From positions 39,688 through 103,687 of the forward strand of contig LGRD01000016.1 of the NCBI GenBank assembly GCA_001263235.1: a stretch of DNA of 64,000 bases. Direction: 5' to 3'. How positions within the stretch are numbered: the stretch's first letter is position 1; the number at the start of each line of letters is the position of its first letter. This document shows positions 34,304-42,877 of the stretch, one piece after another. A program made the position numbers and the translations under genes. The DNA is from Methylibium sp. NZG. GTDB taxonomy: Bacteria > Pseudomonadota > Gammaproteobacteria > Burkholderiales > Burkholderiaceae_C. The notes under the pieces were generated by a model. It had not been told where the DNA came from. It saw only the letters and a program-made list of their open reading frames with translations, and did not search any database.

Positions 34304-35992
34304 ATGGACCTTCGTTCCCCGACGACGCTGCTCGCCACCGGTGCAGCGCTGCTGCTGGCCGCGTGTGCGCAGACCGGCGCGCTGCCGCGCCTGTCGGCCG
34401 CCTCCGGCACCTCGCTGCAGGCCTGCGCCGAGCTCGCCACACGCGTGAAGCTGCCGCAAACCGTCATCGCCTCGGCGGCCACCGTGCCGGCCGGCACCTT
34501 GGCGGTGGCCGGCCAGCCGATCCCAGAGCACTGCCTGGTGGTCGGCCGCATGAACGAGCGCACCAGCGCGGTCGATGGCCAGGCCTACGCCATCGGCTTC
34601 CAGATGCGCCTGCCGCGCGACTGGAACGGCCGCTTCTACCACCAGGGCAACGGCGGGCTCGACGGGTTCGTCGCCAATGCGCTGGGCCCGGTGGGCGGTG
34701 GCGGCGAGTTGACCAACGCGCTGTTGCAAGGCTTTGCCGTGCTCAGCTCCGACGCCGGCCACACGGCGCGCCAGTTGCCGCTGTTCGGGCGCGACCCGCA
34801 GGCGCGGCTCGACTACGGCTACGCCGCGGTCGGCACGCTCACGCCGATGGCGCGCGATGTCATCAAAGCGGCCTACGGCAAGGCGCCCGACCGTTCGTAC
34901 TTCGGCGGTTGCTCCAACGGTGGGCGGCACGCGATGGTCGCGGCCTCGCGCTACGCGGCCGACTACGACGGCATCCTTGCCGGCAACCCCGGCTTCAACC
35001 TGCCAAAGGCAGCGGTCGCGCAGTTGTACGGCGCCCAGCAGTTCGCCACGTTGGCGGGCGACGGCGACCTGGCAAGCAGCTTTGCGCCCGACGAGCGCCG
35101 CCTCGTGGCCGAGCGGGTGCGCGCGCGCTGCGACGCGCTCGACGGCCTGGCCGACGGCATGGTGCACGACACGGTGGCCTGCCGAACCGCCTTCAACCTG
35201 GAACGCGACGTGCCCACCTGCACCGGCCCGCGCGTGGGCACCTGCCTGAGCGCCGCCCAAAAGAGCATGCTCACCCGCATCTTCACCGGCCCGAACGGGG
35301 CCGACGGCGCCAAGCTGTACTCGAGCTTCCCGTTCGACCCGGGCATCGCCGCATCCGACTGGGCGAGCTGGAAGTTCGTCTCCTCCATCACCAACCGCGA
35401 CCCGGTGGCGGTGGCCTACGTGTTCCAGACGCCTCCGGCCGCCCCCGGCGTGACGGCCGATCCGCGCGCTTTCGCGATGGCGTTCGACGTGCTGCGCGAC
35501 GGCCCGAAGATCTTTGCCCGCGACGCGACCTACACCGAATCGTCGATGGAATTCATGACGCCGCCGAACGTGGACGACTTCGGCGCGCTCAAGCGGCGCG
35601 GCGCGAAGATGGTCGTCTACCACGGTGTGGCCGACGGCGTGTTCTCCAGCGACGACACCGCGGCTTGGTACGGCCGGCTGCAGGCGACGCACGGCGGTGA
35701 CGCGTCGAACTTTGCGCGGCTGTTCCTGGTGCCCGGCATGAACCACTGCCGCGGCGGCCCGTCGGCCGACCAGTTCGACATGCTGACGCCGCTCGTCGAG
35801 TGGGTCGAGCGTGGCCGCCCGCCCGAACGCGTGGTGGCGCGCGCTCGCGGCGCTGGCCACCCTGTTCCCAATGTCGACCTGCCCGAGGGCTGGCCGGCCG
35901 CGCGCACGCGCCCGCTGTGCCCGTACCCGAGCGTGGCGCGCTACGACGGCAGTGGCAACACCGAGCGGGCCGAGAGTTTCGAGTGCCGTTGA
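34304..35992 (+). CDS. tannase/feruloyl esterase family lipoprotein
   Basis: This 562-residue exported esterase has an N-terminal lipoprotein signal, with lipobox LLAAC at residues ~21-25. The catalytic serine is Ser204 in GCSNGG and the histidine is His481 in MNHCRGG; Cys203 and Cys482 are placed to form the disulfide that links the two in tannases. The acid is probably in GVADGVFSSDD. It would hydrolyse feruloyl, galloyl or related phenolic esters outside the inner membrane. ATG 34304 was chosen because it begins the lipoprotein signal. It is divergent from the CoA-ligase operon that can degrade the released acids. Confidence 0.9.
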   Translation: MDLRSPTTLLATGAALLLAACAQTGALPRLSAASGTSLQACAELATRVKLPQTVIASAATVPAGTLAVAGQPIPEHCLVVGRMNERTSAVDGQAYAIGFQMRLPRDWNGRFYHQGNGGLDGFVANALGPVGGGGELTNALLQGFAVLSSDAGHTARQLPLFGRDPQARLDYGYAAVGTLTPMARDVIKAAYGKAPDRSYFGGCSNGGRHAMVAASRYAADYDGILAGNPGFNLPKAAVAQLYGAQQFATLAGDGDLASSFAPDERRLVAERVRARCDALDGLADGMVHDTVACRTAFNLERDVPTCTGPRVGTCLSAAQKSMLTRIFTGPNGADGAKLYSSFPFDPGIAASDWASWKFVSSITNRDPVAVAYVFQTPPAAPGVTADPRAFAMAFDVLRDGPKIFARDATYTESSMEFMTPPNVDDFGALKRRGAKMVVYHGVADGVFSSDDTAAWYGRLQATHGGDASNFARLFLVPGMNHCRGGPSADQFDMLTPLVEWVERGRPPERVVARARGAGHPVPNVDLPEGWPAARTRPLCPYPSVARYDGSGNTERAESFECR

Positions 35993-36038
35993 TGTGGACC
36001 GCCGCTGAGTTGTCGCCAATCTGCCCCGGAGCCCGAGC

Positions 36039-36917
36039 ATGAACACCGCCGACCTGATCGCCATCGACGTCCACACCCACGCCGAGGTGTCGTGCTGGAA
36101 CCCGTTCGACAACTACGGCGAAGAGTACGACCGCGCCGCCGACAAGTACTTCGGCTCCAACCGCCGGCCAACGATCGACGAGACAGTGGCCTACTACCGC
36201 GAGCGAAAGATCGGCCTGGTGATGTTCACCGTCGACAGCGAAGCGCAACTCGGCCGCCGACGCATCCCCAACGAAGAGATCGCCGAGGCCGCGCAGAAGA
36301 ACGCCGACATGATGATCTGCTTCGGCAGCATCGACCCGCACAAAGGCAAGATGGGCGCGCGCGAGGCAGAAAAGCTCATCAAGGAACACGGCGTCAAGGG
36401 CTTCAAGTTCCACCCCACGGTGCAGGGCTTCCTGCCCTACGACCGCATGGCCTGGCCGCTCTACGAGGTGATTGCCGAGCACCAACTGCCGGCGATCTTC
36501 CACAGCGGCCACAGCGGCATCGGCAGCGGCATGCGCTGCGGCGGCGGCCTGCGGCTGCAAAACAGCAACCCGATGCTGCTGGAAGACGTGGCGATCGACT
36601 TCCCCGACATGCAGATCGTCATCGCCCACCCCAGCTGGCCGTGGCAAGACGAGGCGCTGAGCCTGGCACTGCACAAGCCCAATGTGTGGATCGACCTGTC
36701 GGGCTGGAGCCCCAAGTACTTTCCGCCGCAGCTCATCCAATATGCCAACACCCTGCTCAAAGACCGCATGCTGTTCGGCAGCGACTACCCGCTCATCACG
36801 CCCGAGCGCTGGATGAAGGACTTCGATGAAGCGGGGTTCAAGGACAAGGTCAAGCCGTTGATCTTGAAGGACAACGCGATGCGGCTGCTCGGGCTGGGGG
36901 CGCCGCCAGCAGCGTGA
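36039..36917 (+). CDS. amidohydrolase 2 family protein (ACMSD/decarboxylase-like)
   Basis: This 292-residue TIM-barrel metal enzyme has IDVHTHAEV (first metal histidines), GVKGFKFHPTVQGF, PAIFHSGHSG, IAHPSWPW and GSDYPLI with the late aspartate. The family (PF04909) includes aminocarboxymuconate-semialdehyde decarboxylase, gamma-resorcylate decarboxylase and 4-oxalomesaconate hydratase, all acting on aromatic-derived acids. It lies 46 bases after the tannase gene and probably continues the same pathway. The N-terminal motif is His-x-His as in ACMSD. Confidence 0.88.
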   Translation: MNTADLIAIDVHTHAEVSCWNPFDNYGEEYDRAADKYFGSNRRPTIDETVAYYRERKIGLVMFTVDSEAQLGRRRIPNEEIAEAAQKNADMMICFGSIDPHKGKMGAREAEKLIKEHGVKGFKFHPTVQGFLPYDRMAWPLYEVIAEHQLPAIFHSGHSGIGSGMRCGGGLRLQNSNPMLLEDVAIDFPDMQIVIAHPSWPWQDEALSLALHKPNVWIDLSGWSPKYFPPQLIQYANTLLKDRMLFGSDYPLITPERWMKDFDEAGFKDKVKPLILKDNAMRLLGLGAPPAA

Positions 36918-36938
36918 CGCAGCCCCGCCGAGGCGACT

Positions 36939-38732
36939 TCAACGCGCCGCGATCCACGCCACGATCTTGGCTTCGAGCACCGCCATCGGCACGCTGCCGG
37001 TCTCGAGCACCTGGCGGTGGAACGCGCGGACGTCGAAACGCGCACCGAGCGCCTGTTCGGCCTGGCGGCGCAGGCGCTGGATCGTGAGCGCGCCGATCTT
37101 GTAGGCGAGCGCCTGACCCGGGTTGGCGATGTAGCGTTCCACTTCGGCGACGGCATCGGTGCGACTCATCGCCGAGTGGGCGAGCAGGTAGTCGATCGCG
37201 CGTTCGCGGGTCCAGCCGTAGGCGTGCAGGCCGGTGTCGACGACGAGGCGCATCGCGCGCAGCATCTCGTCGTCGTAGTGCCCGAAGCGTTGGTACGGGT
37301 CCTGGAACAGCCCGAGTTCGAAGCCCAGGCTTTCGGCATACAGCGCCCAGCCTTCGTTGTAGGCGGTGTTGCCGTCGAAGCGCAGCAGCTTGGGCAGTGC
37401 CAGATTTTCGGCCGCCAATGCCGACTGCATGTGGTGGCCGGGTGTCGCCTCGTGCAGGTAGAGCGTTTCCATACCCCAGACGCGTCGGCTCGGCAGGTCG
37501 TAGGTATTGAAGAAAAAGACGCCGGGCTGGCCGGTGTCGAGCGAGCCGGAGTTGTAGCGCGCGCCGGCGTCGGTCGGAGCCTGGTAGTCCGGCGTGGGGC
37601 GTATCGCCAGCGGCGTCTTCGGTTCGGCATCGAACAGCCGCGGGAGCGCCGACGCCACGCGCCGCCCGATGTCGGTGTAGCCATCCGCCAGCGCCTGGGC
37701 GGAGGCGGGGGCGAAGCGTGGGTCGGTGCGCAGGTGCTCGAAGAACTGGGCCAGGCTGCCCTGGAACGCGACCTGCAGCATCACCGCCGTCATGCCCGCG
37801 GTGATGCGGCTGACTTCGGCCTGACCAAGCCGGTGCACTTCCTCGGCCGACATCGTGGTGGTGGTGTTCGAGCGGATCAGGAAGTCGTAATACGCCGCGC
37901 CGCCGGGCACGCCCGACAGGCCGACCGTGGCACGCGCGGCGGGCAGGTACTCGTCGGCCAGAAAGCTCTGCACTCGGCGGAACGCTGGGCGCAGGCGGCC
38001 TTCCACCGCGGCCGTGTAGGCGCGCGTGAGGCGCTCCTTGTCCGCTGCGGGCAGGTCGGCAGGGAACGTGCGGATCGGGCCGAAGTAAGGCGAGTCGGCA
38101 ATGCCCTGCTCCGCAAATCGGTCGAACTGTGCGGTCACCCGCTCCACCACCACGCGCGGCAACACCACGCCACTGCGCTGGCCCTCACGCATGCGCTCGA
38201 CCGCGAGGCCAAGCCAGCCGATGAATCCCTCGATGCGCGACAGGCCGGCGTCGTAGTCGGCCACGCTGCGGTACGGCGCCACACCGGTGCCCGACGACAG
38301 GTCGGGGAAGAACAGGTGCCAGCCGGTCATGTGGTCGAGCGTCACCAGCGGCCAGACCGACGAGGCGGGCGGCGCATGGCGCTCGCGCCACTCGTTGCGC
38401 GACCAGCGGAAGGTGTCGTAGGCCACACGGTCGATCGGCGAGAGTTGCGCGCGCGGAATCTGCGCGAGCTGCGCCAGATCCGACTCGGCTGCCTGCCGCT
38501 CGCCGTCCACATAGGCCTGCGACACATAGTCGCCATGCTGCGCGGCGCGCCGGGTGTCGCCGCGGTAGAGCGCGAAGATCGGGTTGCGGTCGAGTGTCGC
38601 TTCGTCGCTGGCCGCCAGCAGCGCACGCAATCGCGTGCCTTGGTCGAGGGGCGGCTCCGTTGGTGGCGGCGCGGTAGCGCATGCACCCAACCAGCACGAG
38701 AAGACGACGAAAGCGGCGGGAAAGCGATTCAA
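36939..38732 (-). CDS. DUF885 lipoprotein, putative zinc metallopeptidase
   Basis: This 597-residue protein starts at TTG 38732, which follows a GGGAGGGG site and opens a lipoprotein signal (FPAAFVVFSCWLGACATAPP, lipobox LGAC). A start farther upstream would bury the signal. DUF885 proteins carry a zinc motif HEATPGHHMQ, seen here near residue 427, and resemble M32-like peptidases. Other conserved blocks are NTYDLPSRRVWGMETLYLHE and FDGNTAYNEGWALYAESLG. It is likely to be anchored in the cell envelope. Its stop faces the amidohydrolase stop. Confidence 0.87.
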   Translation of the reverse strand: MNRFPAAFVVFSCWLGACATAPPPTEPPLDQGTRLRALLAASDEATLDRNPIFALYRGDTRRAAQHGDYVSQAYVDGERQAAESDLAQLAQIPRAQLSPIDRVAYDTFRWSRNEWRERHAPPASSVWPLVTLDHMTGWHLFFPDLSSGTGVAPYRSVADYDAGLSRIEGFIGWLGLAVERMREGQRSGVVLPRVVVERVTAQFDRFAEQGIADSPYFGPIRTFPADLPAADKERLTRAYTAAVEGRLRPAFRRVQSFLADEYLPAARATVGLSGVPGGAAYYDFLIRSNTTTTMSAEEVHRLGQAEVSRITAGMTAVMLQVAFQGSLAQFFEHLRTDPRFAPASAQALADGYTDIGRRVASALPRLFDAEPKTPLAIRPTPDYQAPTDAGARYNSGSLDTGQPGVFFFNTYDLPSRRVWGMETLYLHEATPGHHMQSALAAENLALPKLLRFDGNTAYNEGWALYAESLGFELGLFQDPYQRFGHYDDEMLRAMRLVVDTGLHAYGWTRERAIDYLLAHSAMSRTDAVAEVERYIANPGQALAYKIGALTIQRLRRQAEQALGARFDVRAFHRQVLETGSVPMAVLEAKIVAWIAAR

Positions 38733-38870
38733 GGGCCCCTCCCAAAGCGCGCCTTCGCGCGGTGGCCACGAAAGCGCGCCTGCGCGCGCGATGCCACGGT
38801 TGTACGCCGGTATGGGCGGAGTCCAAGGGCAGGCTGAAGCCCTTCTCCTCAAAGTGACGGGCTCACCGTC

Positions 38871-39407
38871 TCACGCGTCGCCCACCACGCCGAGGACAAA
38901 TGTGGCCTTGGCCTCGGTGTAGGCCTCGCGATCACGGGAGTGAGCAACCGCCAGCCTGGCTTTGATCTCGGCGTATTGCTGCGCCAGCGCCGCATCGGCC
39001 CGCAGCAGGTCACGAAACCTCAGGCGCTGGAACCAGGCGGGGCTGCCGTGCACGACGACGTGCAGGTGGTGCGTGCGGTGGCCTCTGGCATGGCGCATGA
39101 ACCATTGCCGGTCGGTGAGCGTGGCATTGAACTCGGCCGAGGTGGTGTAGCCGGAGTCGAGCAGCGGCCCGGCGAGCGCGCGCGCGGCAGCCATCGACTC
39201 GACACCGGCGAGCACGTCGACGATCGGCTTGGCGGCGAGGCCGGGCACGGCGGTGCTGCCGATGTGCTGGAGGTCGATGAATCGACCGGGCAGCAGCGAG
39301 AGCAGGCGATCCCGCTCGGCACGGAACGCCGCCGGCCACAGGGCGCTGTACTCGTGCAGCGCCACTTCCTCGTGGATGGCCGCGTGGAGCGATTCGTCGC
39401 GAGTCAT
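38871..39407 (-). CDS. GrpB family protein (UPF0157)
   Basis: This 178-residue protein has the family hallmark IDLQHIGSTAVPGLAAKPIVDV (nucleotidyltransferase-like GS motif followed by DV) and the C-terminal FRDLLRADAALAQQYAEIKARLA. GrpB proteins are minimal nucleotidyltransferase-fold proteins of unknown function, sometimes fused to dephospho-CoA kinase. It is a single gene, with the hydroxyisobutyrate-dehydrogenase-like gene upstream on the same strand. Confidence 0.9.
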   Translation of the reverse strand: MTRDESLHAAIHEEVALHEYSALWPAAFRAERDRLLSLLPGRFIDLQHIGSTAVPGLAAKPIVDVLAGVESMAAARALAGPLLDSGYTTSAEFNATLTDRQWFMRHARGHRTHHLHVVVHGSPAWFQRLRFRDLLRADAALAQQYAEIKARLAVAHSRDREAYTEAKATFVLGVVGDA

Positions 39408-39429
39408 TGCGCGCCACGCACCGTGGCGT

Positions 39430-40326
39430 TCATCTAGGCACGATCTTCGCGCCCGTCAACTGCTCCTGCGCCTCCACCAGCGACGGCACGAACTTCTTGC
39501 CGTGGCCGAGCGCGCTGGCGGTGACGAGCGACTGGTGCACCGCCTCGCCGACGATCGACGGCGCGTTCAGGCTCTCGGCCAGGTGCGTGTAGTAGCGCAG
39601 GTCCTTGCGCGCGTTGTCAAGCTCGAACTTCAGGCCGCCCAGGTCGCCGTGCAGCGACTTGGCCATCAACTGGAACAGGCCGGAGTTGACCGCACCCGCC
39701 GACACCAGCGCGACCAGTTGCTTCAGGTCCACGCCGGCCCGCTGGCCGACCGCGAAAGCCTCGGCCGTGGACGTGCAGATCGCCTGCGCCATGAAGTTGT
39801 TCAGCAGCTTGATGGTGTTGCCCGCGCCCGGCCCGCCGACGTGGAACACGTTCTCGGCAAAGCACTTCAGCACCGGCTCCAGCGTGGCAAACGTCTCGGC
39901 GCTGGCGCCCACCATCACGTTCAACTTGCCGAGTTCGGCTTCCACCGGCGTGCGCGCCAGGGGCGCATCGACGAAGCTAACGCCGACGCTGGCGCAGTGG
40001 TCGCGCAGGCGGGTGGTCGATTCGGCCTCGCTGGTGGAGCAGTCGACGATCGTCAGGTGCTTGCCGGCCCCGGCGAGCAAGCCTTCGGGGCCGGTGACGG
40101 CGGCCTCGACCTGGGGCGAACCCGTCACGCACAGGAAGACGATGTCTGCCGTGCGCGCCAGATCGGCCGGCGTGGCGGCCAGGTTGGCGCCTGCGGCGAG
40201 CAGATCGGCCACGCGCTCGCGGTTGCGGTGCACGGTGATCGACAGCGGGTGGCCGCGGGCCTGCAGGTTCTTGGCCATGCCGTGTCCCATCAGCCCGGAG
40301 GCGCCGATGAATCCGATCCTTTGCAT
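39430..40326 (-). CDS. 3-hydroxyisobutyrate dehydrogenase family oxidoreductase
   Basis: This 298-residue beta-hydroxyacid dehydrogenase has GFIGASGLMGHGMAKNL (NAD(P)-binding; the usual GLGxMG is GASGLMG), DAPLARTPVEAELGKLNVMVG (substrate loop) and GGPGAGNTIKLLNNFM with the catalytic lysine. ATG 40326 gives the canonical MQRIGFIG start and is preceded by AGGAGA. Family members oxidise 3-hydroxyisobutyrate, tartronate semialdehyde or glyoxylate analogues. It is divergent from the histidine kinase gene, so the 122-base spacer holds both promoters. Confidence 0.9.
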   Translation of the reverse strand: MQRIGFIGASGLMGHGMAKNLQARGHPLSITVHRNRERVADLLAAGANLAATPADLARTADIVFLCVTGSPQVEAAVTGPEGLLAGAGKHLTIVDCSTSEAESTTRLRDHCASVGVSFVDAPLARTPVEAELGKLNVMVGASAETFATLEPVLKCFAENVFHVGGPGAGNTIKLLNNFMAQAICTSTAEAFAVGQRAGVDLKQLVALVSAGAVNSGLFQLMAKSLHGDLGGLKFELDNARKDLRYYTHLAESLNAPSIVGEAVHQSLVTASALGHGKKFVPSLVEAQEQLTGAKIVPR

Positions 40327-40448
40327 GTGTGTCTCCTGTGAGTGGCGGAATGGTTGGGTGTTGGCGTGCAAGGGTGCCCAAGATGCACCGGCCGGCCAGT
40401 CTGCCGAGCATGCCAGAAGCGGCCGCCTCGACAGTACAGTCAACCGCC

Positions 40449-42809
40449 ATGTTGACACCCGCCCGCCTCCCGCTGCTGCTGGCCGCCATCGCCAGCCTGG
40501 CGCTGGGCGCGGCGGTGGCGTACGACCTGCACCGCGAACGCAACCTGGCGATCCAGCAAACCCGCAGCGAGACCGCCAACCTGGCGAGCCTGCTCGAAGC
40601 GCATGCACGCTCCAACCTGCGCCATGTGGAAGTCATGCTCGCCGAGGCGAACGTGTGGGTGGATCGGGTCCCGGAGCCCGCGCGACCCGGCAACTCCGTG
40701 CTGCGCAACCGCCTGGAAGCGCTTCGGGCGGCAGACCGGCTGGTGCGTGGCTTCCTGCTCGTCGATGCGCGGGGGGCGGTGCAGATCTCGACGTTGGCGT
40801 CCGACGCCGAATTCGGCGACCTGACCGAGGGCATCGGCGCGCGCGAATGGTTCGCCACGTCCGGCGGTGCTGAGCAACGGCCCGGGCTGGTGGTCGGGGC
40901 GGTCGAGAAGACACGCGTCGGCCGGTGGGCGTTGCCGGTGAGCCGGCCCGTCACCGCTGAGGCGGGCAGTGATGCGGGCACGGGCGGCGGCGGTGGCGTG
41001 CTGGTCGCAGTGCTCGACCTGGCCACGATCCAGCCGGTGCTGAACGCGGTGGACACCGGCGCCAACGGCTTCGTCACGCTGTTTCTGGAGCAAGGCTGGC
41101 TGATCGCCACCGCGCCTGTGAACGAGGAGCTGTTCAAGCGCAACTGGAAGAAGACCCCGCTCTTCGAGGAGCACCTCCCCCGTTCCGCGGTGGGTACCGT
41201 TCAGCAGGTGGTGGTGCGCGACAACACCGAGCGCGTCTACAGCTACCGCCGGCTCGGCGACTACCCGGTCGTCGTGTCGATCGGCAAGTCGCTCACCGAC
41301 GCGCTGGCCGATTGGCGGCAGCGCCTGGCGTGGAACGTCGCGCTGCTGCTGGCGACCTCCGGCGCGTTGATGGCCGCTGCGGCGGCGCTGTCGAACCACT
41401 ACCGGCGCCGCGAGGCGGCCGAACTGGCGCTGGCAGAAAGCGCGCAGCAGACGCGTGCCATCGTCGACCACGCGGCCGACGGCATCGTCACCTTCGACCG
41501 GCACGGCAAGATCGAGTCCGTCAACCTGGCTGGCGAGGCGATCTTCGGCCGGTCTGCGTCGGCCCTGGTCGGCCGCAACGTGGCGGAGTTGGTGCCGGAG
41601 CTGGCGACCCCCGGGTGGCCGGCCACGAGCGCGGGGTTTCGGTCGGGCGGGCGGTTCGAGGTTCAGGGCCGGCGCAGCGACGACAGCAGCTTCCCCGTCG
41701 ACATGTCGGTGACCGAGGTCGCGCGTGGGCGCGAGCCGGTCTACGTCGCGCTCATCCGCGATGCGACCGACAGCAAGCAGGTGCAGACCGTGATCGTGCA
41801 GGCGCGCGAACATGCCGAGCGGCAAGAGCGCTTCCTGCGCGAGGTGACCGACAACGTGCCCCTGCGCATCGCCTACGCCGACCGCGAGCTGCGCTACCAG
41901 TTCGTCAACAAGGCGCACTGCGAGCGGTTCGGCTTACCGCGCGAGGCCATCATCGGCCGCACCCGCCAGGAACTGACGCAACAACCGAACGCCGATGCGG
42001 TGCGGGCCGAGTTGCAGGCGGTGCTGCGCGGCGAAGCGCGGCGCTTCGAGTACGAAGAGCGGGTGGGCGACCGCCACGCGGTGATCGAATCTGCGCTGGT
42101 TCCCGACGTGGCCCCCGACGGCACGGTGCGCGGCTTTTACTCGGCCAGCGCCGACGTGACCGAGCGGCACCGCCAGCAGCGGCGCATCGAGCTGGCGCTG
42201 GCCGAGCGCGAAACGCTGTTGCGGGAGGTGTACCACCGCGTCAAGAACAACCTGCAGATCATCCAGAGCCTGCTCAACCTGCAGCGGCGCGGCCTGCCCG
42301 ACGGCGTGGCGCGCGCCGCCCTCGCCGACAGCGTGGAGCGCGTGCGCGCCATGGCGCTCGTGCACGAGAAGCTGTACCAGCACGGCAGCCTGTCGGCCAT
42401 CTCGCTGCGCGAGTACACGCACGACCTGCTGGTGCAGATCGGAGAGGCGGCCGGCGCACACCGGCGTGGCATCACGCTGCGGGCCGAGGTGGATGCGGTG
42501 GAAGCGGCGCTGGACGTGTCGGTGCCCTACGGATTGCTGGTGGCCGAGCTGGTCAGCAACAGCCTGAAGCACGCGTTTGCCGACGATCGCGGCGGCGAAG
42601 TCTGCGTGGTCCTCAAGCGCGACGGCGAAACGATTTCGCTGGAAGTGCGAGACAACGGCATCGGGCTGCCGGCGGGCTTCGACCTCGAACAACCCCAGTC
42701 GATGGGCTTGCAGCTGGCGGCCAGCTTGGCCGAGCAACTGGGCGGCACGTTGGCGGCCAGCAACCGCGGGGGTGCAGTATTCACGGCGTCCTTGCCCCGC
42801 CTGGCCTGA
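40449..42809 (+). CDS. sensor histidine kinase (extracytoplasmic sensor, two PAS, HisKA_2)
   Basis: This is a 786-residue membrane kinase. A first membrane helix (~6-26) and a second (~295-316) flank a periplasmic dCache-like sensor with a DGC-N-type pattern (VRGFLLVDARGAVQISTL, WFATSGGAEQRPGLVVG). Two PAS domains follow (~335-445 and ~465-575). The phospho-acceptor is His596 in REVYHRVKNNLQIIQSLLN, which is the HisKA_2 type, and the ATPase domain has SLKHAF and DNGIGLP. No receiver domain is attached. The next gene has an N-terminal receiver and is the obvious phosphate acceptor. Confidence 0.9.
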   Translation: MLTPARLPLLLAAIASLALGAAVAYDLHRERNLAIQQTRSETANLASLLEAHARSNLRHVEVMLAEANVWVDRVPEPARPGNSVLRNRLEALRAADRLVRGFLLVDARGAVQISTLASDAEFGDLTEGIGAREWFATSGGAEQRPGLVVGAVEKTRVGRWALPVSRPVTAEAGSDAGTGGGGGVLVAVLDLATIQPVLNAVDTGANGFVTLFLEQGWLIATAPVNEELFKRNWKKTPLFEEHLPRSAVGTVQQVVVRDNTERVYSYRRLGDYPVVVSIGKSLTDALADWRQRLAWNVALLLATSGALMAAAAALSNHYRRREAAELALAESAQQTRAIVDHAADGIVTFDRHGKIESVNLAGEAIFGRSASALVGRNVAELVPELATPGWPATSAGFRSGGRFEVQGRRSDDSSFPVDMSVTEVARGREPVYVALIRDATDSKQVQTVIVQAREHAERQERFLREVTDNVPLRIAYADRELRYQFVNKAHCERFGLPREAIIGRTRQELTQQPNADAVRAELQAVLRGEARRFEYEERVGDRHAVIESALVPDVAPDGTVRGFYSASADVTERHRQQRRIELALAERETLLREVYHRVKNNLQIIQSLLNLQRRGLPDGVARAALADSVERVRAMALVHEKLYQHGSLSAISLREYTHDLLVQIGEAAGAHRRGITLRAEVDAVEAALDVSVPYGLLVAELVSNSLKHAFADDRGGEVCVVLKRDGETISLEVRDNGIGLPAGFDLEQPQSMGLQLAASLAEQLGGTLAASNRGGAVFTASLPRLA

Positions 42810-42877
42810 GTTGACAGTGCAGTGGGCGCCAGCGCGTCAACCTGGTCAAAATTCGGGTCCACATTGAAAGCGGGACC

